DNA of 64,000 bases, taken from positions 1 through 64,000 of the forward strand of contig DASTYT010000052.1 of the NCBI GenBank assembly GCA_035764725.1. The letters run 5' to 3'. Positions 9,115 to 21,068 of the stretch are shown piece after piece (the first letter of the stretch is position 1; the number at the start of each line of letters is the position of its first letter). The DNA comes from Candidatus Methylomirabilota bacterium. Lineage in GTDB: Bacteria; Methylomirabilota; Methylomirabilia; Rokubacteriales; CSP1-6. Made by a program: the position numbers and the translations under genes. The notes below the pieces were generated by a model. That model did not search any database and was not told the DNA's origin. It saw only the letters and a list, made by a program, of their open reading frames with translations.

Positions 9115-9987
9115 GTGACTGACTCGGCGCATGACAACGAGCCCCGCTCTACCTCAGCGTTCGACGCCCTCCTCCCCCCTCGCATGGCCGAGCGCGCAGA
9201 GGAAACCGGGGCGCGGAAGGCCGCCCTGGACCTCCCCGCGCTCTCAGTCCTGAGCGTTCTGGCGGGAGCCTTCATCGCGCTCGGCGCGGTCTTCTTCACC
9301 GTCGCCCTCGCCGGCGCCGGCGACTCGCCCTCCGGATCCGTGCGTATCCTCGCGGGAGTCGCCTTCAGCCTCGGCCTGGTGCTCGTCATCGTGGGCGGTG
9401 CCGAGCTCTTTACCGGGAATAGCCTCGTCGTCATGGCATGGGCCGCGCGCCGCATCTCCGCGCGCTCGCTCCTCCGCAATTGGGCGATCACGTACGTCGG
9501 CAACTTCGCCGGCGCGGTCGCGACCGCCGGACTCGTGGTCATGGCAGGAACTTACCGGATCGAGGGCGTCGGTGACGTCGCGCTGCGAGTCGCCGCACAC
9601 AAGGTCGATCTGGGCTTCGGACAGGCGATGGCCCTCGGCATACTCTGCAACGGTCTCGTCTGCCTAGCGGTCTGGCTCACCCACAGCGCCCGCTCCACCG
9701 CCGACCGCGTGCTCGTCATCGTGCCGCCCATCACGGCGTTCGTGGCCTCCGGGTTCGAGCACTCGATCGCCAACATGTACTTCGTGCCGTTCGCGCTGCT
9801 GCTCGCGTGGAGCGACCCTGCCTTCGTCGCCGCGCATGGTCCGGAACGGATCAGCGAGACGCTCACCTGGGGACGGTTCCTCGTCGCGAACCTCCTCCCG
9901 GTCACGCTCGGCAATCTCATTGGCGGCGTTGGGCTCGTGGGGGCGGTCTACTGGTTCGTGTATCTCCGGCGTCGCCTGGGCCCCTAA
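9115..9987 (+). CDS. Formate/nitrite transporter (FNT/FocA family) channel
   Basis: A 290-residue integral membrane protein beginning at GTG 9115 after GGGAGAG. It shows about six membrane segments and the FNT hallmarks GGAELFTGN, GNFAGA, LGILCNGLVCLAVWL, FEHSIANMYFVP and LLPVTLGNLIGG, which line the pore for small monovalent anions such as formate, nitrite or hydrosulfide. The N-terminal 35 residues are hydrophilic, as in FNT members of stress islands. The substrate cannot be deduced from sequence. Intact, and flanked by CBS genes on one side and the rtcA remnant on the other. Confidence 0.9.
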   Translation: MTDSAHDNEPRSTSAFDALLPPRMAERAEETGARKAALDLPALSVLSVLAGAFIALGAVFFTVALAGAGDSPSGSVRILAGVAFSLGLVLVIVGGAELFTGNSLVVMAWAARRISARSLLRNWAITYVGNFAGAVATAGLVVMAGTYRIEGVGDVALRVAAHKVDLGFGQAMALGILCNGLVCLAVWLTHSARSTADRVLVIVPPITAFVASGFEHSIANMYFVPFALLLAWSDPAFVAAHGPERISETLTWGRFLVANLLPVTLGNLIGGVGLVGAVYWFVYLRRRLGP

Positions 9988-10033
9988 GCATCCGCGGGAT
10001 CGCGCCCCAAGGATCGACCGGTCGGCCGCACGG

Positions 10034-10420
10034 ATGCCTCACTTTCGACGGGTCGCATGGCGAGGGGGGCGGATAGATCCCGCGGGCGGCGCTCGCGCTC
10101 GCCGTGGCGACGGCGCGCCAGCTCCGGATCGTCCGCATCCGGCCCGGGCGGCCACGGCCGGGGCTCCAGCCGCAACACCTGGCGGTCGTGCGGGCGCTCG
10201 CCAAGGTCAGTGGCGCACGCGTGGAGGGTGATGCCCTCGACTCGACCGCGCTCACCTTCGAGCCGGGGCGTATCGCGGCCGGTGCCCATCGGATCGACAT
10301 CGAGGCGATCCGTGGGAGCGCGGCTCCACGACGCTTGCTTACGAGGCCCTGCTGCCTCTCGCGCGCGCGGCCCTCCCCTCCACCCTCACCCTCACCGGCG
10401 CGGGCGGCGGGGGCGCTCGT
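10034..10420 (+). pseudogene. rtcA: RNA 3'-terminal phosphate cyclase RtcA, N-terminal remnant
   Basis: One frame reads LTFDGSHGEGGG, then an in-frame TAG where Gln is expected, then PRAALALAVATARQLRI and RPGRPRPGLQPQHLAVVRAL, the opening of RtcA. GDALDSTALTFEPG follows. A frameshift near 10320 leads to STTLAYEALLPLARAALPST and LTLTG. The rest of the gene (normally about 340 residues) is missing, and the sequence runs straight into a glycoside-hydrolase-like remnant. The first codon is also out of frame by one base. RtcA makes 2',3'-cyclic phosphate RNA ends and is the usual partner of RtcB, which is also broken here. Confidence 0.85.
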
Positions 10421-10429
10421 CCCCGTCCG

Positions 10430-12775
<2,346 letters not shown>

Positions 12776-12881
12776 TCACGGATAGGCGCCGATGATCTCG
12801 GCGCACCCGGGAGTGCATACGCCGGACCGGACGATCAGCTGCAGCATGTCAGCCCACGTCCGAGCTCGCAGGGGCGCGTCA

Positions 12882-13334
12882 TCATGGCCGGGCGTGAACC
12901 GAGAGCACCGGACACGGGGCGAGTCGCACCACGCGCTCGGCCACGCTGCCCAGCAGTGCGCGGGGGCCGCCCGATCGCCCCCGAGTGCCGATTACGACGA
13001 GGTCGGCGCGTTCGTCGGTCGTGAGATCCACGATCTCCTCGTATGGGATGCCGATCCGCACCGCCAGCCGTACGCGGCGACCCTCGGCCCTCGCGGTCTC
13101 CGCCCATTTCGTGAGCTTGTCGTCCGCCCAGCGGCGCAGCGCGGCCCGGACTTCGGCGAGCCGTGCTCGCGTGAGCGGTCCGCCCACAAGTCGAGGCGCC
13201 TCGGGTACGACATGGGTTAGGACGATCTCGGCATCCGAGAGCGCGGCCAGCCGCCTGGCATGGGCCCACGCCTCCTCGGATGCCGGGGAGAAGTCCACCG
13301 CGACGACGATACGATGATATCCAGTCCCGTCCAT
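12882..13334 (-). CDS. Universal stress protein UspA family
   Basis: A single-domain 150-residue Usp protein: the first strand YHRIVVAVDFSPASEEAWAH, then DLVVIGTRGRSGGPRALLGS and SVAERVVRLAPCPVLSV. The GTRGRSGGPRALLGS stretch fits the G-2x-G-9x-G(S/T) ATP-binding loop of the nucleotide-binding subclass. Length and motif order are normal. It lies next to the ligA remnant and completes the stress-island set of Hsp20, CBS, FNT and UspA. The biological trigger cannot be read from the sequence. Confidence 0.9.
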   Translation of the reverse strand: MDGTGYHRIVVAVDFSPASEEAWAHARRLAALSDAEIVLTHVVPEAPRLVGGPLTRARLAEVRAALRRWADDKLTKWAETARAEGRRVRLAVRIGIPYEEIVDLTTDERADLVVIGTRGRSGGPRALLGSVAERVVRLAPCPVLSVHARP

Positions 13335-13704
13335 CGCGCGCGCCCTAGTGCGACAGCATATCGCCGTAGGTCGGCGTCAGAGATGGCGGCATCACGTTAT
13401 AGCCCCGTCAGATGGGCCGGATGCTCGGCAGCCCGCGGGAAGGCCATGTCGAGGTGGCCGAGGAGGTCGGGCCATTGTTTGCGATGATAAGCGGATCCTT
13501 CAGCGACACGCCGTCCTCCTTGTGCGAGGGCCAGACGATCCAAACCTCTCTGCCGATGAACCACTCGTGAGAAGAGCAACGGCGATGCCACGAAGGGTTC
13601 AGCCGTATTTCGTGGATCTTGATCGCACTCCGCGAGGCCGCGGCGCGCGCCCGGGCCGAGGCCCGCTCGCCCCGATTGGGACAACCGTGCCCCGCGTGAA
13701 TTGA
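13335..13704. other. Gene-poor stretch between uspA and flavin-protein remnant
   Basis: No convincing complete gene in 370 bases. On the minus strand a fragment around 13450-13600 reads HEWFIGREVWIVWPSHKEDG, which looks protein-like, but it has no start and belongs to no family I recognise. It may be another remnant. Confidence 0.3.
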
Positions 13705-14148
13705 CTTGCGAAGGTCAGGGCCCCGCGCGTCTTTCGGTGCGAATCTGAGGAGCGTAGAGGAGCGTGCACGCACAGGGCTCAACCCTGTGTCGTGCCCGTC
13801 TACTTCGCCTACCATAATAAGGCCCTCTTTAGCTTTGCCACGGTTGGGCAAAAGATCGAGTGGATGCGTGCCAACCCTCGGGTTTGTGTCGAGGTCGACG
13901 AGATCGTGAGCCCGCAGCAATGGGTGAGTGTGGTCGTCCTCGGTCGCTACGAGGAACTGCCCGACACGCCAGAGTGGCAGAGTACCCGCGCCGTCGCACA
14001 CAAGCTTCTCGAGAAATCTGCCATGTGGTGGGAGCCAGAGTACGTTGAATCGTCCGGGCCGCGCCCGCTGGTGCCGATCTTCTACCGCATTCGGGTCGAT
14101 CGGATGACCGGCCACCGCGCCGTTCCTCGACCCGGTGGCATCGCCTGA
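13705..14148 (+). pseudogene. Pyridoxamine 5'-phosphate oxidase-like flavin-nucleotide-binding protein, N-truncated
   Basis: The stretch VVPVYFAYHNKALFSFATVG, GQKIEWMRANPRVCVEVDEI and WVSVVVLGRYEELPDTPEW matches the split-barrel PPOX/NimA-like family that binds FMN. The first in-frame start (GTG 13792) lies inside the barrel. The in-frame sequence upstream (EERRGACTHRAQP) resembles the normal first strands but is shortened and has no start codon before a stop at 13702. The C-terminal half is intact to 14148. It is best read as a gene that lost its 5' end, although a short product from GTG 13792 (118 residues) cannot be excluded. Confidence 0.65.
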
Positions 14149-14182
14149 CACGAGGTTGTCGCATGAGGTCGCCAGGGATTCC

Positions 14183-14211
14183 TTGAATTCACTCCCGGTT
14201 TCGGCTATAAA
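14183..14211 (+). promoter_or_regulatory. Sigma70-like promoter of rpmB
   Basis: A TTGAAT box at 14183-14188 and a TATAAA box at 14206-14211 are separated by 17 bases. A transcript would start near 14218, leaving a leader of about 57 bases before the rpmB start. Confidence 0.65.
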
Positions 14212-14274
14212 AGGGCGCCGCATCCGACAACCTCGTCGGGACATCTCGGTCGCCACCACGAAGGAGCCAGCCCC

Positions 14275-14469
14275 ATGCCTCAGCGCTGCGACATCTGCGG
14301 GAAGGGTCCCGCGGTCGGTCACCGCATCAGCCACGCGCACAACGTCACCGCCCGGCGCTGGATGCCCAATCTCGTGTCGATGCGGGGCAGCGTCGGCGGG
14401 GGCCGCCCCAAGCGCCTGCGCGTCTGCACGCGGTGCCTCAAGGCCGGCAAAGTGACGAAGGTCCTCTAG
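14275..14469 (+). CDS. rpmB: 50S ribosomal protein L28
   Basis: A 64-residue protein opening MPQRCDICGKGPAVGHRISH, with the L28 core NVTARRWMPNL and RLRVCTRCLKAGKV. Two Cys-x-x-Cys pairs (residues 5-8 and near 52-55) make this the zinc-binding form of L28. The start is preceded by AAGGAG. It is monocistronic: a promoter lies upstream and a hairpin terminator begins 9 bases after the stop. Length and sequence are normal. Confidence 0.96.
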   Translation: MPQRCDICGKGPAVGHRISHAHNVTARRWMPNLVSMRGSVGGGRPKRLRVCTRCLKAGKVTKVL

Positions 14470-14477
14470 AGCAAGAA

Positions 14478-14502
14478 AACGGGGGGCTCGGCGCCCCCCG
14501 TT
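14478..14502. terminator. Bidirectional Rho-independent terminator
   Basis: A 10-bp stem (AACGGGGGGC pairing with GCCCCCCGTT) closes a 5-base loop. On the plus strand it ends rpmB. On the minus strand it is followed by GTTTTCTT, a better uridine tract, and would end the convergent unit carrying the AbiEi-like gene and the micropeptides. Confidence 0.85.
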
Positions 14503-14568
14503 CTCCGTATGTAGGGTATGAGTCCCGGTGGGAGGCCGCCACCCCCCACCGCTCAGCACGTCGCTAAC

Positions 14569-14607
14569 TTACTTCTTCTTCTTCTTGGCCGCCTTCTTCT
14601 TCGCCAT
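14569..14607 (-). CDS. Lysine-rich micropeptide (12 residues)
   Basis: The ORF encodes MAKKKAAKKKKK and a TAA stop. An almost perfect ribosome site (AAAGGAGGTGA at 14615-14625) lies 7 bases before the ATG, matching the anti-Shine-Dalgarno over ten positions. Such a strong signal in front of so short an ORF is unlikely by chance. It follows a similar 23-residue ORF on the same strand. The poly-lysine composition resembles histone-H1-type or ribosomal-protein tails, so nucleic-acid binding is plausible. It could alternatively act as a translated leader or ribosome-stalling element. No family is recognised. Confidence 0.6.
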   Translation of the reverse strand: MAKKKAAKKKKK

Positions 14608-14646
14608 CGGAGCGTCACCTCCTTTCGTGTGCGATCGTCGATGCGT

Positions 14647-14718
14647 CTACTTCCTCCTGCCCTTCTTCATCGCCTTCTTCTTCTTTCCGCCCTTCTTCGC
14701 GGCTCTACGCTTTGCCAT
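14647..14718 (-). CDS. Lysine/arginine-rich micropeptide (23 residues)
   Basis: Begins MAKRRAAKKGG, continues with a lysine run and ends MKKGRRK before TAG; about 14 of the 23 residues are Lys or Arg. The ribosome site AAGGGGGTGA (14726-14735) sits 7 bases from the ATG, the same spacing as in the 12-residue ORF just downstream. It starts 26 bases after the stop of the AbiEi-like gene and is on the same strand, so the three are probably one transcript ending at the 14478-14502 terminator. Function unknown; a basic nucleic-acid-binding role is a guess from composition. Confidence 0.6.
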   Translation of the reverse strand: MAKRRAAKKGGKKKKAMKKGRRK

Positions 14719-14744
14719 GTGAGGCTCACCCCCTTCCCTTCCCG

Positions 14745-15791
14745 TCAGTACCCCATCGCCTCACGCCGCAAGTGGGCGGCCTGCTCCCGCCCGCGACGCT
14801 CATAGCGATAGAGATCGACGTACAGCTGGGGCAGGCACACGACCGGAAGCCCCCCCTTGGTCACCGGCGCGTAGAACACGCCGTCGTCATAGGGCTCAAG
14901 GAGATTGACGTTGCCTTCGCCTTCGGCGGGCCGCAGGCTGAGACCCGCCATCACCGGCGCGGGATCACCCTCGACGTAGCAGTGGATGGCGGGGAAGCGG
15001 ACGCTCGGCGCGATCAGCGCGGCCCCGGCGTGGAGGGTGAACGCGTAGCGCCGGCCCTCGGCGTGACAGACCCGCGCCAGCTCGGCCACGAGTTTCCGGG
15101 TGATGCGCTCGGTCGTGAAGCAGCTCTCCGCGCGATTTTGCCGGAACGTATACGCGTCCCGCCAGGCCTCGAGTAGCTCACCGGCCTTGGAGAGACGGAT
15201 GCGCTGATGCTCGCCCCGCTCGATCCAGGAGAGATCCTCCATCCGCTTCACGACGTTGTGGGCGTGTCCCAGGCTCACGTCGGCGGCCTTGGCGAGCTCC
15301 TCGAGGCGCCAGGCATGCTGGGGATCGACCAGCAGCACGCGCGCCACCCGGCTGGCTCGCGGCGCGAAGAGCGAGCGCAGCGGCCGTGTCGAGGGGCGGA
15401 GGTTCGGCCTCCCCTCCCTTTCGATCAGCACGTGATCGAAGGAGAGATAACAGTTTCCCGAGAGATCTAGATAGCCCATGCCGGCTCGGCGCAGCAGAGC
15501 GGCGCTCTGCGGGCTCACGTACTCGGCCACCGCGAGGGGATACGCACTCGGCAGGTCCCGGCGCAGCTCGCCCAAGCGCGAAATCGACTCGCGGATCTGA
15601 CGGGGTTGTCCCACGGAAGTGAATTCGAGCACCAGCGTCGAGTCGACCGGTCCCATCTTGAAACGGACTAGAAGATCCGCACGTTGGCTGCCGACAGGGT
15701 ATTCCTCCAGCTCTTCCCATGCTGCGGCGCGCGGGAAGAGCTCCCGGAGCCTTTGCCCCGCCAACTGCCTGATGTCTCGCGGCTTCGCCAT
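14745..15791 (-). CDS. AbiEi-like winged-helix protein (type IV antitoxin-related)
   Basis: A 348-residue protein in three parts. Residues 1-110 form an alpha/beta domain (RADLLVRFKMGPVDSTLVLE, FTSVGQPRQI, VAEYVSPQSAALLRRAGMGY, LDLSGNCYLSF). Residues about 140-215 form a winged helix (ARVLLVDPQHAWRLEELAKA, VSLGHAHNVVKRMEDLSWIE). A C-terminal domain carries FTLHAGAALIAPSVRFPAIH and YVDLYRYERRGREQAA. This layout resembles AbiEi-family antitoxins and related transcriptional regulators, but no AbiEii nucleotidyltransferase toxin lies beside it; two lysine-rich micropeptides follow instead. A palindrome overlaps its promoter, suggesting autoregulation. The family call is moderate and the biological role is open. 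Confidence 0.6.
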   Translation of the reverse strand: MAKPRDIRQLAGQRLRELFPRAAAWEELEEYPVGSQRADLLVRFKMGPVDSTLVLEFTSVGQPRQIRESISRLGELRRDLPSAYPLAVAEYVSPQSAALLRRAGMGYLDLSGNCYLSFDHVLIEREGRPNLRPSTRPLRSLFAPRASRVARVLLVDPQHAWRLEELAKAADVSLGHAHNVVKRMEDLSWIERGEHQRIRLSKAGELLEAWRDAYTFRQNRAESCFTTERITRKLVAELARVCHAEGRRYAFTLHAGAALIAPSVRFPAIHCYVEGDPAPVMAGLSLRPAEGEGNVNLLEPYDDGVFYAPVTKGGLPVVCLPQLYVDLYRYERRGREQAAHLRREAMGY

Positions 15792-15811
15792 GGTTTCACT
15801 TGTTCCGTCAT

Positions 15812-15858
15812 TTTCAGCGTCTGCTGAAACAATACGAACAAACGAAATCCCTTGTCAA
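15812..15858 (-). promoter_or_regulatory. Promoter with overlapping palindromic operator for the AbiEi-like gene
   Basis: On the minus strand a consensus -35 TTGACA (15853-15858) is followed after 18 bases by TATTGT (15829-15834). Immediately downstream, TTTCAGC-GTCT-GCTGAAA (15812-15829) is a perfect 7-bp inverted repeat covering the likely transcription start. A protein bound there would block initiation. Confidence 0.75.
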
Positions 15859-15899
15859 GCGAAAATCGGGGAAATTGGCTGGGAACGGGAGCGCGCAGG

Positions 15900-16271
15900 C
15901 TAGTCGCCCTGCTCGATCCCGTCCATGGTCTCGTCGTCGAGCCCGAAGTAGTGACCGACCTCGTGGATCACGACATCTCGCACGAGGTCAGCCATCTCCT
16001 GGGGGTCGGCGCAGTCTTCCTCGATGGGCCCCTGGTAGATGTGAATGGTGTCCGGCAAGACGTTCCCGTAGCCGGAGTCGCGCCGAGTGAGATCGACCCC
16101 GCGATAGAGGCCGTAGAGCGTGTCGGGAGGCTCGATGCCCATCTCGGCCAGGGTGGCCGCGTCGGCCCAGTCCTCGACGACGACGGCGACGTTCTCGATG
16201 CGATCGCGGAAGGGATGGGGCAGGCGGCGCAAGGCCCGATGAACGAGGGCCTCGAACTCGGCGCGCGTCAT
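15900..16271 (-). CDS. Metallopeptidase family (zincin-like) protein
   Basis: A 123-residue protein from ATG 16271: MTRAEFEALVHRALRRLPHP, then DTLYGLYRGVDLT, LPDTIHIYQGPIEEDC and the zinc motif HEVGHYFGLDD (H-E-x-x-H plus a downstream Asp). This small zincin family is often found beside housekeeping genes; its substrate is unknown. The motif and length are complete. It lies 14 bases downstream of the rel stop on the same strand and is probably co-transcribed with rel. Confidence 0.85.
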   Translation of the reverse strand: MTRAEFEALVHRALRRLPHPFRDRIENVAVVVEDWADAATLAEMGIEPPDTLYGLYRGVDLTRRDSGYGNVLPDTIHIYQGPIEEDCADPQEMADLVRDVVIHEVGHYFGLDDETMDGIEQGD

Positions 16272-16285
16272 GGGCGGGGCGGAGG

Positions 16286-18424
16286 CTAGAGGCCTCTCAC
16301 GCGCTCGACGTTGATGACGTCCTTGACGTCGCGGATGGCCTGCATGATGGCCTGAAGCTGCTTGAGATCCTCGACCTCGACTACGAAGTTGTTGATGCCC
16401 TTCCGGTCCTCGGTCACCGTGATGTCTGCCTTGGTGATGTTGCCCCTGCCCGAGGAGATGGCGGTGGTGATCTCGGCGAGGAGGCCTGGGCGGTCGCGCC
16501 CGATGTAGACGGCGATGCGGACGGGCCGCTTGGCCGGCCCGCTCCCCTCCCACTCCACCGCCACCAGCCGCTCCTTGTCCAGCACGTTCTTGGCCACGGT
16601 CAGGCAGTCGCGCGCGTGCACGGTGAGTCCGCGGCCGCGGGTGATGAACCCGACGATGCTGTCGCCGGGCACCGGCGAGCAGCACTTCCCGAACCGCACC
16701 ATGAGGTCGTCGACCCCTCGGATCCGCACCGCGCTCTCGCTCTTGCGCGCGGCCTTGTGGGGCACACGCTCGACCTGCTCGTGCACCGCCCCGGGGGCGA
16801 CTCGGCCCAGCACCTGCTGGACGGACGTCTTGCCGTAGCCGATCGACGCCAGGAGATCGTCCACGGTGGGGAAGCCGAGCTCGGCGCCGACCTTGCGGAT
16901 GTCGTCGCCGGCCAGCAGGGTGGCCGACGTGAGGCGGTACTTCTTCGTCTCCCGCTCGAACAGCTCCCGCCCCAGCTCGAGCGATCGCGCGCGCTCCTCG
17001 ACCTTGAGCCACTGGTTGATCTTGGCCCGGGCGCGGTTGGACTTGGCGATCTTGAGCCAGTCACGGCTCGGATGCTGCCCCGGGGAGGTGACGACCTCGA
17101 CGATGTCGCCCTGCCGGAGCGTGTAGCGGAGGGGAACCAGCTTGCCATTGACCTTCGCGCCGACACAGTGATGGCCTACGTCGGTATGCACGGTGTAGGC
17201 GAAGTCGATGGGCGTGGCCCCCTCCGGGAGCGCCTTCACGTCGCCCTTCGGGGTGAACACGTAGACCTCGTCCGGGAAGAGGTCGAGGCGCACGGTGTCC
17301 AGGAACTCCTTGGGGTCCTTGACTTCCTTCTGGGACTCCATGAGCTGGCGGAGCCACGTGAATGCGTCGTCGAAGCGGTCCCGGTCGCTCCGGCGCTCCT
17401 TGTAGAGCCAGTGGGCCGCGATGCCCTCCTCCGCGATCCGGTGCATCTCGAGGGTGCGGATCTGGATCTCCACCGGGTCGCCCTTGGGACCGATCACGGT
17501 GGTGTGGAGGGACTGGTACATGTTCACCTTGGGCATCGCGATGAAGTCCTTGAAGCGGCCGGGCACCGGCTTCCACAGCGAGTGGATCACCCCGAGCGCC
17601 CCGTAGCAGTCGCGCACGGACTTCGTGATCACGCGGACCGCGGTGAGATCGTAGATCTCGTCGAACTCGCGCCCGCCCTCGTGCATCTTCTTCCAGATCG
17701 AGTAGAAGTGCTTGGGCCGGCCGCTGATCCGGGCCTCGATTCCCACCTCGCCGAGCTTGTCCTGGAGGAAGGCGATGACCTGGTTGATCTCGGCCTCGCG
17801 CTCGAGGCGCCGCTTGGCCACCCGCCGCATCAGCTCCTGGTAGGAGTCGGGGTGCATGACGCGGAGGGCGAGGTCCTCCAGCTCCGCCTTGACCTTGGCC
17901 ATGCCGAGGCGGTGGGCGAGCGGCGCGTAGATGTCCAACGTCTCCTGGGCGATCTTCTTGGCCTTCTCGGGCGGCAGGTAGCCGAGCGTCCGCATGTTGT
18001 GGAGGCGGTCGGCGAGCTTGATCATGAGCACGCGGATGTCGCGCGCCATCGCCACCACCATCTTGCGAAAGTTCTCGGCCTGCCGCTCCTCGCGCGACGA
18101 GAAGGCCAGCTTGCCGATCTTGGTCACTCCGTCCACCAGCTCGGCGATGTCGGCGCCGAACTCGCGGACGAGGTCGTCCTTGGTGGTCTGGGTGTCCTCG
18201 AGAACGTCGTGGAGGAGGCCGGCGGTCACCGTCGTCACGTCCATCTTGAAGTCGACGAGGAGGCCGGCGACCTCCAGGGGATGCGAGAGGTAGGGCTCGC
18301 CGGAGGCGCGCTGCTGCCCGAGGTGGGATTGCTCGGAGAACCGGTAGGCGCGCTCGACGAGCCCCAGATCAGCCGTGGGCTGATACTTCGGGATCTCGTC
18401 GATCAGCGTCTGGAGCTGGGTCAA
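16286..18424 (-). CDS. rel: Bifunctional (p)ppGpp synthetase/hydrolase Rel
   Basis: A 712-residue stringent-response enzyme. Domains in order: the HD hydrolase (YLSHPLEVAGLL, LLHDVLEDTQTT, IKLADRLHNMRTL); the synthetase (KHFYSIWKKMHEGG, FDEIYDLTAVRVIT, MPKVNMYQSLHTTVIGP); TGS (VYVFTPKGDVKALPEGATPI); a zinc-finger-like segment with FGKCCSPVPGDSIVGF; and a C-terminal ACT domain (RPGLLAEITTAIS, INNFVVEVEDLKQL). The intact HD motif implies that it can also degrade (p)ppGpp. The start is TTG 18424, after AGGGAGGG; no nearer ATG is suitable. Length and order are normal. Confidence 0.95.
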   Translation of the reverse strand: MTQLQTLIDEIPKYQPTADLGLVERAYRFSEQSHLGQQRASGEPYLSHPLEVAGLLVDFKMDVTTVTAGLLHDVLEDTQTTKDDLVREFGADIAELVDGVTKIGKLAFSSREERQAENFRKMVVAMARDIRVLMIKLADRLHNMRTLGYLPPEKAKKIAQETLDIYAPLAHRLGMAKVKAELEDLALRVMHPDSYQELMRRVAKRRLEREAEINQVIAFLQDKLGEVGIEARISGRPKHFYSIWKKMHEGGREFDEIYDLTAVRVITKSVRDCYGALGVIHSLWKPVPGRFKDFIAMPKVNMYQSLHTTVIGPKGDPVEIQIRTLEMHRIAEEGIAAHWLYKERRSDRDRFDDAFTWLRQLMESQKEVKDPKEFLDTVRLDLFPDEVYVFTPKGDVKALPEGATPIDFAYTVHTDVGHHCVGAKVNGKLVPLRYTLRQGDIVEVVTSPGQHPSRDWLKIAKSNRARAKINQWLKVEERARSLELGRELFERETKKYRLTSATLLAGDDIRKVGAELGFPTVDDLLASIGYGKTSVQQVLGRVAPGAVHEQVERVPHKAARKSESAVRIRGVDDLMVRFGKCCSPVPGDSIVGFITRGRGLTVHARDCLTVAKNVLDKERLVAVEWEGSGPAKRPVRIAVYIGRDRPGLLAEITTAISSGRGNITKADITVTEDRKGINNFVVEVEDLKQLQAIMQAIRDVKDVINVERVRGL

Positions 18425-18500
18425 CCCGTTCCCTCCCTAGGTTGACCATTAATGTTGCCACGTAAGTTGGCACAACGCCAGACATTTTTCGCGGTCGCGA

Positions 18501-19433
18501 TCAGGCCTTGGCGGGGACCTTGCCTCCGGCGGGGGCCTTCCCGCGGCTCCAGTTCTCCCAGTCGAGGATCAGCGCCGCCGCCGCCACGGATGAGTAGGTC
18601 CCGGTGACCACCCCGATGACGAGGGCGAAGGCAAAGTCGCGCAGCACCTCGCCCCCGAAAAGGAAGAGGACGAAGGCCGAGAGGAACGTGGTGAACGAGG
18701 TCAGCAGGGTCCGGGACAGGGTCTGGTTGATGGCGGAGTTGATGAGGCCGGCCAGGCCGGGGCCCCGCCGCGTCCCCCGCCCGCGGGTCTCCCGAATGCG
18801 GTCGAACACCACGATGGTGTCGTTGATCGAGTAGCCGACGATGGTGAGGAGGGCGGCGAGGACGGGCAGCGAGATCTCGCGGCCGGTGATGGAGAGCGCG
18901 CCCAGCGTCACCATCACGTCGTGGGCCAACGCGAGGACGGAGACCACGCCGCCGCGGTAGTCGAACCGGATGGCGACGTAGACGAGGATGCCCGCCATGC
19001 CGGCGAGCACCGCGTAGAGCGCCTGGAGCTGGAGGTCGCGTCCCACCTGGGGTCCCACGAACTCCACCCGCCGGATCTCCAGCGCGCCGTCACCCGTCGC
19101 CGAGAGGGCGGTCTGCACCGCCTTGGTGAGCTCGTCCGACTTCCGGTCGCTCTGGGGCAGCCGCACCAGGTACTCCTGCGGATCGCCGAACTGCTGGATC
19201 ACCGCGGTGCCGAGCCCGATGCGGTCCAGGCCTCGCCGCACGTGGTCCACGGTGACCGGCTTCTCGTAGCGCAGCTGGATCAAGGTGCCCCCGGTGAAGT
19301 CGATGCCGTAGTTGAGCCCGCCGTGCAGCACGATCGAGACGATCGAGACGATCACAGCGCCCAGCGACGCCAGATAGAACCAGCGCCGCTTGCCCACGAA
19401 GTCATAGTTGGTGTTGACGAAGATCTGCAGCAT
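18501..19433 (-). CDS. secF: Protein translocase subunit SecF
   Basis: A 310-residue inner-membrane protein that, with SecD, uses the proton motive force to complete Sec-dependent export. It has an N-terminal membrane segment, the GLNYGIDFTGGTLIQLRYEK motif, a periplasmic P4 domain and a cluster of five C-terminal segments including YSINDTIVVFDRIRETRG and TLLTSFTTFLSAFVLFLFGG. It starts 18 bases after the secD stop. An alanine/glycine-rich tail (KAPAGGKVPAKA) follows the last segment. Intact. Confidence 0.96.
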   Translation of the reverse strand: MLQIFVNTNYDFVGKRRWFYLASLGAVIVSIVSIVLHGGLNYGIDFTGGTLIQLRYEKPVTVDHVRRGLDRIGLGTAVIQQFGDPQEYLVRLPQSDRKSDELTKAVQTALSATGDGALEIRRVEFVGPQVGRDLQLQALYAVLAGMAGILVYVAIRFDYRGGVVSVLALAHDVMVTLGALSITGREISLPVLAALLTIVGYSINDTIVVFDRIRETRGRGTRRGPGLAGLINSAINQTLSRTLLTSFTTFLSAFVLFLFGGEVLRDFAFALVIGVVTGTYSSVAAAALILDWENWSRGKAPAGGKVPAKA

Positions 19434-19451
19434 GCCGGCTCCGGTGTTCTC

Positions 19452-21067
<1,616 letters not shown>

Positions 21068-21068
<1 letters not shown>

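Noticed and set aside
10070..10075. In-frame TAG in rtcA as recoding (pyrrolysine)
   Set aside because: The position is a conserved Gln, the gene is truncated and frameshifted further on, and no pyl genes are visible.
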